64,000 nt of DNA from Ophiobolus disseminans (GCA_010093685.1 MU006243.1:194360-258359), one strand, 5' to 3'. Counted from the stretch's first letter, positions 1-11,942 are shown. Numbers and translations are program-made. The notes: a model not told the origin generated them from the sequence alone.

Positions 1-260
1 AGCTAGAGATGGATAACAATTTTAGTGACTGCTTCTATATATAACACTCGGCGAAAATAGTTCGGCTCATTATCAATTATGGGTAGGCAGGGTATCTACA
101 AATGCTTATGATTTAAGTCTCTAGAATTATGAATCTGGGTCGAGGCTATACAAGCTGCTCGATAGGAAACAGAACCACCATATTACTATATTGCACTTTA
201 TCTACCTCTCCCAGCCCATTTAGGTTTTCACCAACGCCATAGCAGGAAATACCGCCCAGC

Positions 261-1749
261 TCACAGGCCATACAACTCCTCGTCTTCCATAGCTTTATCT
301 CCATCACTAGCAGCATCTTCGATCTCCTCCTCCTCGTCTTCGTTCTCCAGCCAAAGCTGCTCTCGGTGATGAACCTCAACGTGATTTAACCACTTTGCTG
401 CTGTTTGAACGTCCTGTTAGAACATGAGAGACAAGCTGCGCTACCAGCTTCGGCCGCTTTCAGTGCGTTGAACGCAAGAATGCATTGCTCGCGACGGGCG
501 TGTGTGTTTCACCCTTGAGGTGCTTGTTTAGTTGAGCACGATTAAGTTTTTCCTCCTTTGCAGCAACTGTGGCAGTTGTACAAGTCTGCAACGCCAGCAA
601 ATTAAGCCAGAAGTAGGTTGACCTTTTCGCGCGATGAACGCCGTGAGGAAAGCAACACGTTCAGTGTGTGTTGCTTGCTTCTCGCCTTCTTTTGTACCCA
701 AATCAACTTGAACGGTTTGTTCTTCCGGCAGGTCCTACCAATGAACTAGCTCACCACGTATATTCTCGCGTTCTTCTTGCTCCTCCAAGAAATCAATGTC
801 AATTCCTTTATCCACTTCTTCTGGCTCCAAGTTGTCGGTGTTTGCGTTGCCCTGTAGCAATTTCCTGACGGTAGCAAGTCGACTGTTGGTGAAAACTTGA
901 CCTCGGGAAGCTCCTGTTGTGCATCTTTGGCTTCTCTCCGAATTGAGATTGGAGCGCCACCTTTGCCTGCAGTTAAGCCGTGAGTTGCTGACTTCTTGCC
1001 ATCCTTGAGGAGCGACCGCATCTCATCCGCAAGCTCTTCAAGAATAGCCTTTCTGAGGTTCTTGCGAATCTTCTTGAGTGCCATTTTCCGCTGGCAGAAC
1101 GCAGCTTTGAGCTTATTAAGAACGCTCTTCGCCTCGGGATTGCTGATTTGTTTGAGCAATACTTTGTATGCCCCAGTGACGCTGCCGGTATATCCTCGAG
1201 GTACGTTAGTCGAATCGGTCGAATTGTTTAGAAGGAAATCGCGGGTCTCATCAACAGCAGCCCTGATAGTGTTGGTCACACTGGTGTATTCCGATTCCTC
1301 TCGCTCGCGGTCTCGTAGCCTCTCCTCTAGCTCTTCGCGGAGAGATGTTTCGTAATCAGTCGAGTGCTGTACGTATGCCGTCTGGAAGGCTTGACTGACC
1401 ATCTTCCTTGCATCTTCACGTGATATTCTTTCTCTGCCTAGTATGTATAATTGTATGTCGATATCGCCGACGCCGACGGTATCGTAGCGATCATGAACGT
1501 TTGAGTCGTCGTCGTGGGCGACAATCGCGCGAACCGCTCCGGTGCCGTGTATATGTTTTGTCTCGATGATACGTGTACACCGGAAGCAATATATGGTATT
1601 GCGCTGTGAAAGTCCGGCATCCACGCATGCGCGGCGCAATCGCGGATTCAGCGCATCCGTCTTCATCGGTAACTCAGGCGTGATGTTGCCTCGAGGACTA
1701 GCTGCTATGAAAACAGCTTGTTGGGCAACTCCAGCCTGTCTATCCTCAC
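261..1749 (-). pseudogene. Decayed gene, DUF3435/tyrosine-recombinase-like
   Basis: The longest piece is an open frame at 746-1666 (306 codons, ATG at 1666). Coding-like sequence continues on both sides in shifted frames. Near its start the protein has a pattern like the end of a tyrosine recombinase core: NPRLRRA, then IYCFRCTRI, then HGTGAVRAIVAHD, then HDRYDTVGVGDID. I read these as the Arg box, His box and Tyr region. A Lys/Glu/Arg-rich coiled coil (LREELEERLRDREREE) follows. Near 860 the sensible frame switches to one reading DNLEPEEVDKG, which meets a TAG at about 740. A further acidic segment (ENEDEEEEIEDAASD) ends at 261, preceded by a CLSC...HVEVHH pattern like a C2H2 finger. DUF3435 proteins often end in C2H2 fingers. 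The family call is from memory of the motif pattern and is tentative. The disruption of the frame is visible directly. Confidence 0.42.
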
Positions 1750-2347
1750 ACTACTATGAGGACTTCAAAAGACTCTGATAAGGATTTGAAGGTAGATAGG
1801 TCTTAATATCAAAAGACATATATCATCGCGCAATCCACTGTATAGTACCTAGTAGCACGTTAACAAATCGGTGCATCACCAAATACGAGCTCCTTTGTGG
1901 AGGGAGTCTTAACATGCCCTTAACGTATATGATCTTGAAGAGTTGGCCAATTCACATTTCAAGTTGTCGGAGGTGGCTCAACCGCTACGCAATCGCCAAT
2001 ATGTTCCGCACATTGGTAGTCATCAGTGCTCTTAATTCAGTAATTCTGTATTAAAGAGTCTGTTAGTGAGAGGTGCAAGAATAGTGAGTGTTCCAGCATA
2101 CAAAATCTGCGACGAAGTGTCACTGTTGACTATTGCGCGTAAGAGGGGACTACACGTTACTCGCCAAACTGTATTTCGCAAACTTTATGCTGTTGAAATC
2201 CATCGTTGGTCCGAGTGTCTCAGCTAGTAGTCTGAGCCACAAAAAGAATTGCCATGTGGTGTTCCAGTGGTCGAGTTCCACCAAATTCACCCAACCGCAA
2301 AAGCACCCACACACAACCACGCCACCATCCGAAAGCACTGTATTGGC
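1750..2347. other. Intergenic, no gene seen
   Basis: No coding-like frame, repeat or RNA gene was recognised between the decayed recombinase-like gene and the tRNA terminator. Confidence 0.5.
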
Positions 2348-2352
2348 AAAAA
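2348..2352 (-). terminator. Pol III T-tract terminator of tRNA-Ala
   Basis: Five T residues on the minus strand begin three bases after the discriminator base of the tRNA. This is the usual RNA polymerase III stop signal and supports the tRNA being expressed. Confidence 0.75.
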
Positions 2353-2355
2353 GAA

Positions 2356-2451
2356 TGGACTCGCGGGGAATCGAACCCCGGACCACTCCCACACTTCATC
2401 TCTTTGGAGATCTGATGCTAAGGGAGTATTATACCACTAAACCACGAGCCC
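2356..2451 (-). tRNA. tRNA-Ala(AGC) with intron
   Basis: On the minus strand the acceptor stem GGGCTCG pairs with CGAGTCC and includes a G3:U70 wobble, the classic alanyl-tRNA synthetase identity element. The anticodon stem CTCCC/GGGAG frames the loop TTAGCAT with anticodon AGC. The T arm is CGGGG-TTCGATT-CCCCG and the discriminator is A. An intron of about 24 bases interrupts the anticodon loop after the base 3' of the anticodon, the canonical nuclear tRNA intron position. The mature length without CCA is 72. The D stem has one weak pair (U13-U22). CCA is not encoded, as expected in a eukaryote. Confidence 0.93.
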
Positions 2452-3019
2452 TGGTGATGGTTGATGGAGAAAGGAGCTTTACAATAATTTATATATTTCA
2501 TTTGATAACAATTCAAGCTTGAGAAGGGTTCAAGGGAAGATTGATGCATGAGATGAAAAATTTCGGGCATGCGGGGGTAAATCGTGCACGGTCGCTTGTC
2601 TGAGTAGCGTCAGGCCGATCCGGAGATTATTCCAAGGTTGCCTTCCCCACTATACTTCAGCCTCACCTGCGTCCTTCAGCCAGTGTACTTGCCCGTCTTC
2701 TCACCTTTCGAAGATGTCGCTTCTTCTCCGCCCAAAGGTCCCAGGGGTGCATCCATCGCGTCCACTCCACCGCTAGTCACTCCATGATCGGGAATCTCTA
2801 TACAAATTTCCGGTGGCTCTGGATCTCCGGATTTGACAATGAAGATGCCCCGCTGTGCCGACGCTCATGGCAATGACGGACAATGCATCATCTGGCATCA
2901 CACTACCACCAGATGAGCCTCGTGGACAGATGAATCTATGGTGGCCGAGGGACGTACTTTACATCAGCCAAAAACCGTTGGGAGAGACGAATAAGACGTA
3001 CCAGACGTACGAGCCATAA
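2452..3019. other. Intergenic upstream of HET relic
   Basis: No independent gene is recognised. The HET reading frame is open only from 3020, after a TAA at 3017-3019, so the original start of that gene may lie here in decayed form. Confidence 0.45.
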
Positions 3020-5757
3020 CATGCGAGTCAGGAGAAGAACATCAAGAATCTCGTCGAGAATCTTGCCATTGACGCAAATAAAACCCCTGTTTCGAACATA
3101 TACGGACGCACCTTGAAGGCGAATGAGTTCCGCTTGGTCTGTCTCGCATCTGTACCCAGGAAAGACTATCCAGTGCATCTCAGTCTGGAAACTTACACCT
3201 TTGAGAATCGCCCGGAGTATGAAACCGCTTCGTACATGTGGGGTGGAGAGATCGGCGACAGCACTCCTTGCCTGCCCGTCTTCATTGGACCATATTGGGA
3301 CGTTCTTCTACAATCACAAAACTGCTGGGATATGCTTCAGTTTGTCCGTCCTTGGCGAGGAATACGAATGATGTGGGTGGACACAATATGTATGTACCTA
3401 TGTTTCCAACATTACGAACATCGTCCGGCTGAACTCATTTTTACGATTTGGCTATGTGCAGGCCTGCAGCGATCCCAGACTCTACGATTGAAACTATATC
3501 GTTGTAGCCTGGTGGCTGTCAGTATGTTACATAGTTCGACCTCGGAATAAGAGATGTGCTGCACTCACGCACAAGGATACATACCTAGGTACTGACATGT
3601 TCCCATCATCTAGGCATGAACCAGCGCAACTTAGAAAAAAGGACATCACAGGTTTCTCATATGCGCCATATCTACGGAGAAGGTAGCAGAGTGGTCGTCT
3701 ATCTCGGAGACGATGTCGTCACGGACCTAGGGCGTTTTCCTGTCCATCTGAACTTGGGCCACATCAACTCAGCACCGTCCTATGGCGATGCCTTCGAGAA
3801 AGCTTCGGTTGGTCTTGTACCGAAGATATATCTGCGATCAGAAAGAATACACAACTTAGAGAAGCTCTCATCCCGAGCATATTTTGGCAGAGTCTGGGTG
3901 AGTGAGAATTTGTTCTAAACTGCATCGCCCACTAATCTAGAGTCTAGGTCATTCAGGAGCTCATCGCGTCAGAACAAGCTGTCCTACGCATTGGCAATAA
4001 TGAGTTTAAAGCTGACGCTGGAGCTATGTTTCGGATCTCACTACCACAAGGGGCACCTTTCAATTGGAGCCAGACAAGGGCGCCCTGGGTGCAATATCTG
4101 GGGCAAAAAAAGGCATTGATTCAAGAAATACAAAAGATGTCGTCAGTTTAGCGGCGTTAACTTCAAGATGCCGCGCTACGGATCCTCGCGACAGAATCTT
4201 CGCAATCACAAAGCTTCTCGGAGAAGCCAAGCTACGCGAAAGCCTAACACCCGATTACACGTTATCCTTCCAGCACTTCTCTATCGGTTTTTTCGCGCAC
4301 GCGCTTCTCGTCTCGCGAAAACCATTCTTTCTTGACCATGCTGGAATATCAAGCTCCTTGTCATCTCCAACCTGGGTGCTACGATGCCGGTCGGATGAAG
4401 CATGGGAAATAGTGTTTGAGCATGCTTTCCCGCACTATAAGAACCCCTTGGACCGACTCAAGTCATATTCCACCTGGACCTGTCAGGTACATCTCGATCC
4501 GTGGCGTGAAGTCACTGCCCGGGAACTGGCATCGGTGTACAAATGCCGGCCCGAGTACATCAAGCCCGCGATCGATTCTGCTACCGGGGCGCTCCTCCTC
4601 GATCTAGCACATCTGTTTGTTTTTTAATCGAAGCCTACCCTATGTGCAACATCATCCAATATACATCTATACGAGGTGGTGTCCAAAACAGCGCTCCACT
4701 TTTTTGCGTGGACTCACCTTGCAGTTGAAGAGGGCGACCATCTCTTCGCACTGCCAATGGATCGGGGCTTTGAAGACCAAGATCGAAAGAGTATCGGGAC
4801 GTCTGATGGCTTTTCACGAACTGACGAAGTCCAGCTTGATGTTGAAGTAATGATGTACCTTGTGTTGCGCCAGGTGCCTAGTGAGTACGGCTTCCTCACA
4901 TTTCGACTTGTTACGACGCGTCTGAGTCTCTGTGCATCTTTCGAAGCGTTATCTGGAGGCCTTACCGACAGCGACTGGCCTGAGGTACGGAGCACCTACT
5001 TCCTAAGACTCTCTCAAGTATAGACGAGCATTGCAACTGCAATAACCAATATCATGCAATCTCTCATAGAGGCTAAAGCAGCGGTAACCTCGGAAAAGCA
5101 AATTTGGTGGATCAACAGACTGCCTACCGGCCATGACGAATGTAGCCGACTTGACGCTTCTGAAATATGCTATGCTTTCTACCTCGACGAACAGAGAGAC
5201 GAAATGGAAGGATATTGGGGCAGGCTTGGGGAGGCCTTGATGGGAAATACCACACCTCAGTGCGCATCCCCATGGGAAAAGTGGAAAATTGTTCAAGCAA
5301 TGAGAGAGTTACTAGTCCGGAACAACATAAGGGCACTACTCGATGCACTGTGCCACGCGTATGAGCCTCCAAGTGACATAGAGGATGTAATACGGTGGAT
5401 CCGCCATTAGATTGCGGCCGTGATTGTCCGTATCAGCAAACGCAAGCGAGAAAGCGATGCTGCCATGGAAGCGTTTGAGGTGGACTTGGTCAAGGATGCA
5501 AAGAAGCGTTGGCTTGTGGTACGCGAGGACCCTACCTAGGAACCATCGATGACGACACGTTTGAACCCGATGCAGAGGAAGCCATCGAGTCATTGCATCA
5601 GGAACTGCGGAGAAATTGTATGTGCGTGTATCACAAGTGCTCGGGCTTAATCTCATTGCCCCAACGACAAACGAGCTCGCAAGGAGAGACATGCTTCGAC
5701 GATTCTTTGGTGTGCAAGATCCGATTGAAAAGCACTCACTGCAGGGAACCAACATAA
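3020..5757 (+). pseudogene. Degenerate HET-domain gene
   Basis: HET proteins act in heterokaryon incompatibility and related self/non-self death responses. Landmarks appear in order: YETASYMWGGE at about 3210, WVDTIC at 3373-3389, MNQRNLEKRTSQVSHMRHIYG after an intron (3390-3613), RVW/VIQEL across an intron at 3898-3947, and ATDPRDRIFAI at about 4180. GDHLFALP and MMYLVLRQVPSEYGF then give the usual C-terminal signature. The gene looks broken. The frame changes between about 4090 and 4150 near an A7 run, and I found no GT-AG intron that fixes it. TAA (4625-4627) and TAG (5021-5023, 5408-5410) interrupt the same frame. A further shift lies near 5535, after which coding-like sequence runs to 5757. 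A 39-base intron (4985-5023) could remove the second stop, but it would be unusually short. A start codon is not clear. Confidence 0.75.
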
Positions 5758-6844
5758 CCGTGAAGTAGGCTTTCGAGGCATCTCGTTAGAGACATACAAA
5801 ATGACAAGACCATGAGCACTTAATTGTCACCCGCTGTCTTGCCCGAGTTCGTGCACATCGCCAAAGTATCACAGAGTCACTGGATCAACGACTGTGCTTG
5901 AATCCCTTTTTTGAGAACGACTTGTTTCGTCCGCAACCCAAGACCCTTTGGCAACTCCCAAACGCCTCGGACAATGCCTTGGTCGACTCTTTTCGAACGT
6001 CAACAGGGAATAGTCGGTAGTGCATCAGTCCTCCCACTCAGTGGGAAACGAATTTTGGCAGATAGCGTTACTTCCGTTCTTCGAGACGCCGTGGGTGCAG
6101 CCTTCAATCACTCACTCAAGCATTTAATTCTTCCAGCCGCTGGACAGCAAGCCAACCCAACATTGTTGTAGAGTATTCGATCAAACATCATATCTAGAAA
6201 AGTCACTTCAATTGAGTTACACGCGAAAGCCAAAGCACACAGACCGACGACCATCACATACACACTATCAGATAAGATAGTTTGTGGTTCATGAACCATT
6301 CCATTAAGCATTACATTAACTAAGGATCACCAACGACATCAACACAACCACTACGTCAAGATCAAGCCCTCCTTTCTGATCACACCAACATCGTTCCCAA
6401 CCCCCAACCAGACACCGAGCCGCTCAAAAGAGTAGAAAGCCGCGAGTCCAGTGCCCAAGCGAATGTATAAGTACATTTTCGAAACAAAAAGTACTTTTTC
6501 TACAGCTGCCCATAAAACAAACGTGCCAGAAGCGACCGACTGGGGTATCAAAAACACAAAAAAGGTTTATACTAAACCGCGCAAAAAATGGTGCGCTAGC
6601 AAGGAATCCACCGGAAATAGGTGTAGTGGGTCCCCGAAATGATGATGCATCCCGACTCGCTCTTGCGACGCCTATTTCTATGCCCGTGTGATAGTTCAAA
6701 AATATGGTCCGCTCAAATGCTGCGAAAACAAATAACTCCGTGGTATGCATGAGGTCGTCAAGGCCGTTGCCGTGAGGATGTAGGTGGTGATGATGCGAGC
6801 ATAGAGATGAGGAGGTTTGGATGATGGATGGATGGTGTGAGATG
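5758..6844. other. Intergenic, possible tail of HET relic
   Basis: A stretch at about 5900-6000 reads like protein in one frame (ENDLFRPQPKTLWQLP) and soon meets stops. It may be further decayed HET-gene tail. The rest is AT-richer spacer and presumed 3' region of AUR1, with no intact gene. Confidence 0.4.
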
Positions 6845-8367
6845 TTAGTCCTTCCGCTGTTCAGTATCGGATCCAACAGTGTCGCCATCCCAGAGACTCT
6901 GGGAGTCGGCGTCTATGGGTGATCGTGCTCCCATGGGACTTCGGCCTCCGGTCGAGTATGATGAAGAGGAGCCGCTGGCCCAGTCATCAGAGTCGGAGTG
7001 AGGCTGGAACTCTTCGTAGATATCGAGCATGCTGTAGCCAGCACTGTCCGCAGGATCGCCAATCTCGACGTAGTCGTAGTCCCAGCGGAACTCCTTGTCT
7101 GATTGTGGGCGTGGGAGGAAGTTGGCGCGACCGAAGAAGAAGCAAACACCGGCAACTGAGATCTGTTAGTACGTGAATACTTGCAAGAAGAGTTCAAACT
7201 TACGCAAACTGCCAGCGACAAGGTCGACAGCGTAATGATGTGAAAAGTACATCGTTGACCACCATAGCCACATCGTGTAGAAAACGTACACGGGGAAAAG
7301 CTTGGGGAACAGATGTCCCATGAACAGAGTTTCGAGTGTCGCCCATCCCGAGTGCAATGAGGGGAAAGCACCAAAGACGACTGGGGACGCATGGAACCCA
7401 GAAGTGTAGAGATCGACACCAAAGAGCTTGTCGATTGCCTTCAACCCCGCAGCGTCTCCCGCGATGGAGTAGTTGGCCGGGGCCAATCCGTAGGTGTTCT
7501 CATACCATGGCGGCGAGCAGGGGAAGACGGTCTGAATCAACACAGCCGTGATGTTCATGTAGCCGAAGGCTCGCGCAAAGACTGGTAGAGTGCCGGGAGG
7601 ACCCCAGATGAACATGCACCCGCAGACAATGACAGGAGACACATAGTGTACGATGCCGTATGGTAGCCAGGCAAGGATATCGAGAACGGTGTGCTTGTGT
7701 TCGGACAGGATGTTGCTCAGATTCGCGCCGTAGAGGATGTTTTCGAGGGCGGGGAGAACACGGACCCAGATGGCTGGTCGGTAGTCGCCGGATATATATC
7801 TACGAGTAGAATGTTAGCATATCTGCATCTAGATCCAGAATGTCTTTGTTGGGTGGTGTTGCCGCGGGTTCCGAAGTGAAGCGCTAGCAACCCAGACCCC
7901 AATTGTGGCGCAGACGCGAGGGTGACGTACTTGCAACTTGAGAATAGAAACAGCCAAGTAAGAGTAGGGAGCAATGGGAGGAGAAATTGGCGAGTAATGG
8001 GGAGACACAGGCCCGTCATGAGCAGACCCGCAACAAACGTCTTCGCAAACGGCCCTGGCGCCTCGCTGACGGATAGGGAGAAGATGGCGACGATGGCGAG
8101 GAACAGGTACTGCGCATCGTATATGGACCACGAGTGCGTGCGCAGCGACTTGAGCGTGTCGGAGAAGGACAGCGACGTCTCAAGCGAGGAGATGGACGAT
8201 GTGGCCGACTGGCGACTGCGTATGCGCGACTTGGTGGCCCTCCACTTCCTGCGCACGCGATGGGGGATAAAGCTGGGCAGCGCCGCGAGGCCTGGGACCT
8301 TTGTTCGTGAAAGCATGTCTGAGGCGTGGGAGTCGTCGAGGAAGGCGAGGTAACTCTTGTTCGCCAT
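6845..8367 (-). CDS. AUR1: Inositol phosphorylceramide synthase
   Basis: Transfers phosphoinositol from phosphatidylinositol to ceramide in the Golgi. It is essential in yeast and the target of aureobasidin A. Exons are 8367-7931, 7799-7204 and 7155-6845, with introns 7800-7930 and 7156-7203, giving 447 residues (yeast Aur1 is 401). Family signatures: ISGDYRPAIWVRVLPALENI across the first splice, SPPWYENTYG, GAFPSLHSG (PAP2-type motif C2) and HHYAVDLVAGS (motif C3 with the catalytic His and Asp). Several hydrophobic segments span the middle. The N-terminus is cytosolic and basic (KWRATKSRIRSRQS). The C-terminal tail is Ser/Asp-rich (SDSDDWASGSSSSYS), as in other filamentous fungi. The start is the first in-frame ATG; sequence upstream stays open in frame but lacks an ATG. 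The identification is firm. Confidence 0.96.
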
Positions 8368-10187
8368 GGTGTGAATGCTTGGCCGGGGGCTCGGGGGGGC
8401 GTCTCGGACGATGACGGCGGGTTGTGGAAGCAGCGACACACGCGACGGGGACCTGTTGGGACGGTGGCGGCAGGTGCAGGTGCTGAGGAAGTTGGGAGAG
8501 CACCAGCAGGCCGTGTCGGGGAGGGAGGAGAGGAGGAGCGCGGAAGAGGGCGGATTAGGGATTATGAAAGAGGCCGCAGTGGAAGCTCCGGATGGCTGAG
8601 GCTTGCACGGCGACTGGGGTTGCAAATTAGGCCCGCGCAGTGAGCAGCTAGACCGCGACCGGGAAGGCGCGGGTGCACCCAATTTCGTTTACAGCCCTGA
8701 CGCACGGGCTGCCGTGCCTCAACTTTTCTCGATGTCTCGATGTCTCGATGCTCGCTGGCGATGGGAATGAGGCTGCTTCACAGACGTTTAGTCCGAATGT
8801 CACAGACGGCCGGTGTTTGGAAGCGTCGTCGCCGCAGCGGACAGTGCACTCAAGTGCCGTCTGCATCACGTGGGACACAGTCTCGAGGCTTCACGTTTCC
8901 TGGTTGCACTGCGTCAAGAGTCCGAAAGCGAGCTATCCGCACAAAATCTCCGGTCCTTGATGGGACGGTGAGAAAAGTGTGATGCCACGATGTGTTAGCT
9001 GCACGTTAGCTTGTCATGACATCAACGCACAGCAACTTGATCGAGCGATGTCAACAAATCGACTAGCATACCCTTCGCCGTCAAGTCCCGTACGATATAC
9101 GGTGCGCGCATAGGTTTCTTGGTCGGTGTTCAACGTGGTTCAGCCTTGCCGCAGCAACCACGTCGGACAGTGTCTTACATCCCCGCCCCAACCTCGACGA
9201 AACAGCCATGCACCCCAAAACCCCGTTGCACACAGCCAGACACTCCTGAGGCGTCCAAGCTGCACCTCGCAACCATCTCCACACTTGCAGTGGCTTACCC
9301 ACCGCACCGACCAATCAGACGCCCAGCACCACCTCTGCTTCGTGGTGACAATAGGCGCCCTCGGCAGCTCGCATCATCCGCAGCCGTGATTTTCAATCCG
9401 CTATCCGTGGCCTCTCCAACAAGCAGCGCCGTGCAATTTCCTTGTTCCGCGCCGCTCGCTGTTTACTAACCGCCGACCCAACCGGTCGCGCGAAAAATGC
9501 TCGGACTCGGACGAACCTCAACAGCGGACGTTAAGTTCAACCACGCGACAGTCCAAACTCGAGGCTCCAACATTCAATATTCACGTTCAGGAGAGATAGG
9601 CTAAAAGACGTGTCTATCATCATTTCCCTCCCCTTCACATCTCTCTCCTATTCACAATCCTCAATAGTCTTAACGTAAAATTTTGCTGTTTAGATTTCCA
9701 TGTGTTCCTCAACAACGTGAACCACGTTGGCCCACTATGGCGTTGCCTGGTGGAACTTCGGGCGCGTTTCATAGCTCACGCAACGGCGCGAGGGCACGCG
9801 AGTCAGGCGCGTATCCTCGTATTTAGCCATGCCGTCTGTTGACATAGACCCTCAGCCCGCATCGGGATCCGAACTGACCCTGCGGACGAGGCGCGGATCG
9901 GAAATCGGGCAATTACGCTGCAGATGATAAATTGCTTCTCCATGTTCGGCTCCGGTGGTGTTGCAAGTGTAGATGTAAATACTGCATTGCAAACAAGTGG
10001 CTGGATATCCTTACTGTAGAATTTGATTGCAATTGTAAGGCTTGATATTCGTTGAGGCTATTCAGCCGACATCAAGACGCGTGGTACTGCGCTCAATACG
10101 AAGTGCAATTGACCAGAGCCCATCGTCTCACACTACATATCGCATTTCCTCCTCGGATACATCCAGCCATGTCCTACCTTCGACATA
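8368..10187. other. Intergenic, AUR1 promoter side
   Basis: This 1.8 kb region upstream of AUR1 also faces the 3' end of the NYN gene. Short open frames at about 8.4-9.4 kb are Pro/Arg/Ser-biased, mutually overlapping and without recognisable motifs, so I call no gene. It presumably holds the AUR1 promoter and 5' leader. Confidence 0.5.
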
Positions 10188-11942
10188 CTATGGCGTATCA
10201 ATCAGGTCCTCCAAGAAGTCGTCCAGCTCTATAATCGTAAACTGCTCGCCCCACTTCTGTCTAAACGCACGTCGCTTGTAGCCACCGTTTGTCTGCTGCT
10301 TCCACGTAATGAGTTCCACCTTCCAGCCCTTTCTCAGTGCTCGCTCAACATGCGCCAGGAAGCCGTCAGACATCTCTGCCTCGGCGCCGTCGCCCGTTGC
10401 AAGAACCATGGTACTGGGTAGTTCGGTATCTAGCATGCTCTGACACATCTTCAAGTGAAGAAGCTCATCGACCCCCTGTTCCAGCCATCTCTGGGGAACG
10501 GGCATCTTGGGAGTGGCAGCACCCGTTTCAGAGTCGCTGCCACTGCCAGAGCGCTTCTGGATAGCTTTCTGCCAGCCAAGCTTATTGACGTCGTTGAAGA
10601 ATTTCCTCTTCTGCGACTCCTCACGCGCAATGAACACTTGCTCCTGAATGTTGCACTCGTAACCCACAGCTTTACAAGTTTCCATCAGGCGTTGGGTTGC
10701 CGGAAGGGGATTAGCCTCTCGGTGAGAGCCAACGAGTACCCGCTTAGCAACTGGGCGCCGTCGCTCCATGAGGAGGGCGAGGCTGTCAAACGACAAATCG
10801 TAGGGTTGCGCGACACGGTTGTTGCGCAGCATGTCCCTGAAGCCAATCATGATGTTGGAGGCGTCGACAAAGACGTGTATACCTTCAGCTATCGTGTTCT
10901 CGTTTATGAGCTGCCGCGGATGGATGAGCCACTTTCGCTCGTCCAAGAACCGGACCAGGAGCTTCTCGAATAAATGAAAGTGACGATCCACTTGCGACCG
11001 AATAGCAATGGAGGGTGGGTATCTCGAGAACGGAACAAGGCTAGGGGTTGCTGGGACAAGAGCCGAATTAGGCCTGACTGGCACAAGTACAGGATGAGGC
11101 TGACTCCCAGCATAGAAAGAATTTCGCGGAACAGTGACTGGTCGAACATTTCTGGGTACTAAGCCAGAACTGGCAGGTACAGCTTGTGCTGGTTGCAACT
11201 GTGATAGAAATTGTGGGGCCAGTGCATACTGAAACGGTGCCGGCTTACTGAGTATCGTGAATTGGGTGGGGCCATTTTTGAGAGGGCTTGTCTGGAGCTG
11301 AGATGGTGGTGCTGGTGGTTGAGGAGTGACTGGGGCTACCGGAGATCGTGATCGCTTACTCAAAATTGGGCGAGGAGGCTTGTTAGGAGTCTGCGGGACT
11401 TGTGGTACAGGGCTCGTTGGTCTGATCTTCGCGCCCACATTTGATTGTGCGCGCGATGTTTTGGTGGGTGAAGCATCAGCGACAGCCTTCAGGACACTCT
11501 GTGACTCGGATGTTGGCTGATGTTTGATAGCCTCCTCTTGGAGCGCCTGCTCAGCTTGTCGACGTGCCTTTCGCCTCTGTTTCTTCGTTGTACCAATCGG
11601 GAGGTCTGGCGTCACGATCTCATCGACCTGGATGAAGCGCTCCTGCACAGCCGTTGAGGGTGGCTGTCTAGCTCCGAGAGTGGGTGGAGGAAGTTGAGCG
11701 TCGTCCGAGTTGCTCAATTCCGATTCGTCAAGTAGTGGAACTGGAGGTATCACCACCTCATTCGACATGCCCAGGCTCTCATAGAGCTTCCAGAAATTAC
11801 CCAGACCAACGCCTCCTCCTGACAGCTTGGTAGGTCGTGTCTCCGGGCGTAATGTAGGTGAGCCGACATCGTGAGGATCCGATTCGATCAGGTCGAAAAC
11901 GGGGCTGAAGTTCCAGCCCGAATCTAGTGGTTGTGAAGGCAT
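10188..11942 (-). CDS. NYN (PIN-like) domain protein
   Basis: Single-exon gene of 584 residues. The C-terminal third is a NYN domain, the PIN-like fold of predicted RNases (LabA, MARF1/limkain-b1). It opens with IHVFVDASNIMIGF at about 355-368, giving the first acidic metal ligand and its usual Asn partner. ATGDGAEAEMSDGFLAHVERAL comes near 525-546, the second acidic cluster. It ends with VELITWKQQTNGG and IIELDDFLEDL. Residues 1-310 are low-complexity, rich in Pro, Ser and Gln, with a basic patch KKQRRKARRQAEQ at about 120. A predicted RNA endonuclease or RNA-binding role follows from the fold, not from a known orthologue. A GTGAGT at 12137 and a CAG ending at 11947 suggest a spliced 5' leader. 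The upstream ATG in that leader does not join in frame. Confidence 0.85.
   Translation of the reverse strand: MPSQPLDSGWNFSPVFDLIESDPHDVGSPTLRPETRPTKLSGGGVGLGNFWKLYESLGMSNEVVIPPVPLLDESELSNSDDAQLPPPTLGARQPPSTAVQERFIQVDEIVTPDLPIGTTKKQRRKARRQAEQALQEEAIKHQPTSESQSVLKAVADASPTKTSRAQSNVGAKIRPTSPVPQVPQTPNKPPRPILSKRSRSPVAPVTPQPPAPPSQLQTSPLKNGPTQFTILSKPAPFQYALAPQFLSQLQPAQAVPASSGLVPRNVRPVTVPRNSFYAGSQPHPVLVPVRPNSALVPATPSLVPFSRYPPSIAIRSQVDRHFHLFEKLLVRFLDERKWLIHPRQLINENTIAEGIHVFVDASNIMIGFRDMLRNNRVAQPYDLSFDSLALLMERRRPVAKRVLVGSHREANPLPATQRLMETCKAVGYECNIQEQVFIAREESQKRKFFNDVNKLGWQKAIQKRSGSGSDSETGAATPKMPVPQRWLEQGVDELLHLKMCQSMLDTELPSTMVLATGDGAEAEMSDGFLAHVERALRKGWKVELITWKQQTNGGYKRRAFRQKWGEQFTIIELDDFLEDLIDTP

Noticed and set aside
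4985..5023. 39-base intron that would remove the TAG in the HET gene
   Set aside because: Shorter than the other introns in the window (45 bases or more), and other lesions remain in the gene. Kept only as an alternative.
8326..9469. Several open frames upstream of AUR1
   Set aside because: Low-complexity Pro/Arg/Ser peptides in mutually overlapping frames, shadowing the AUR1 5' end and its GC-rich leader.
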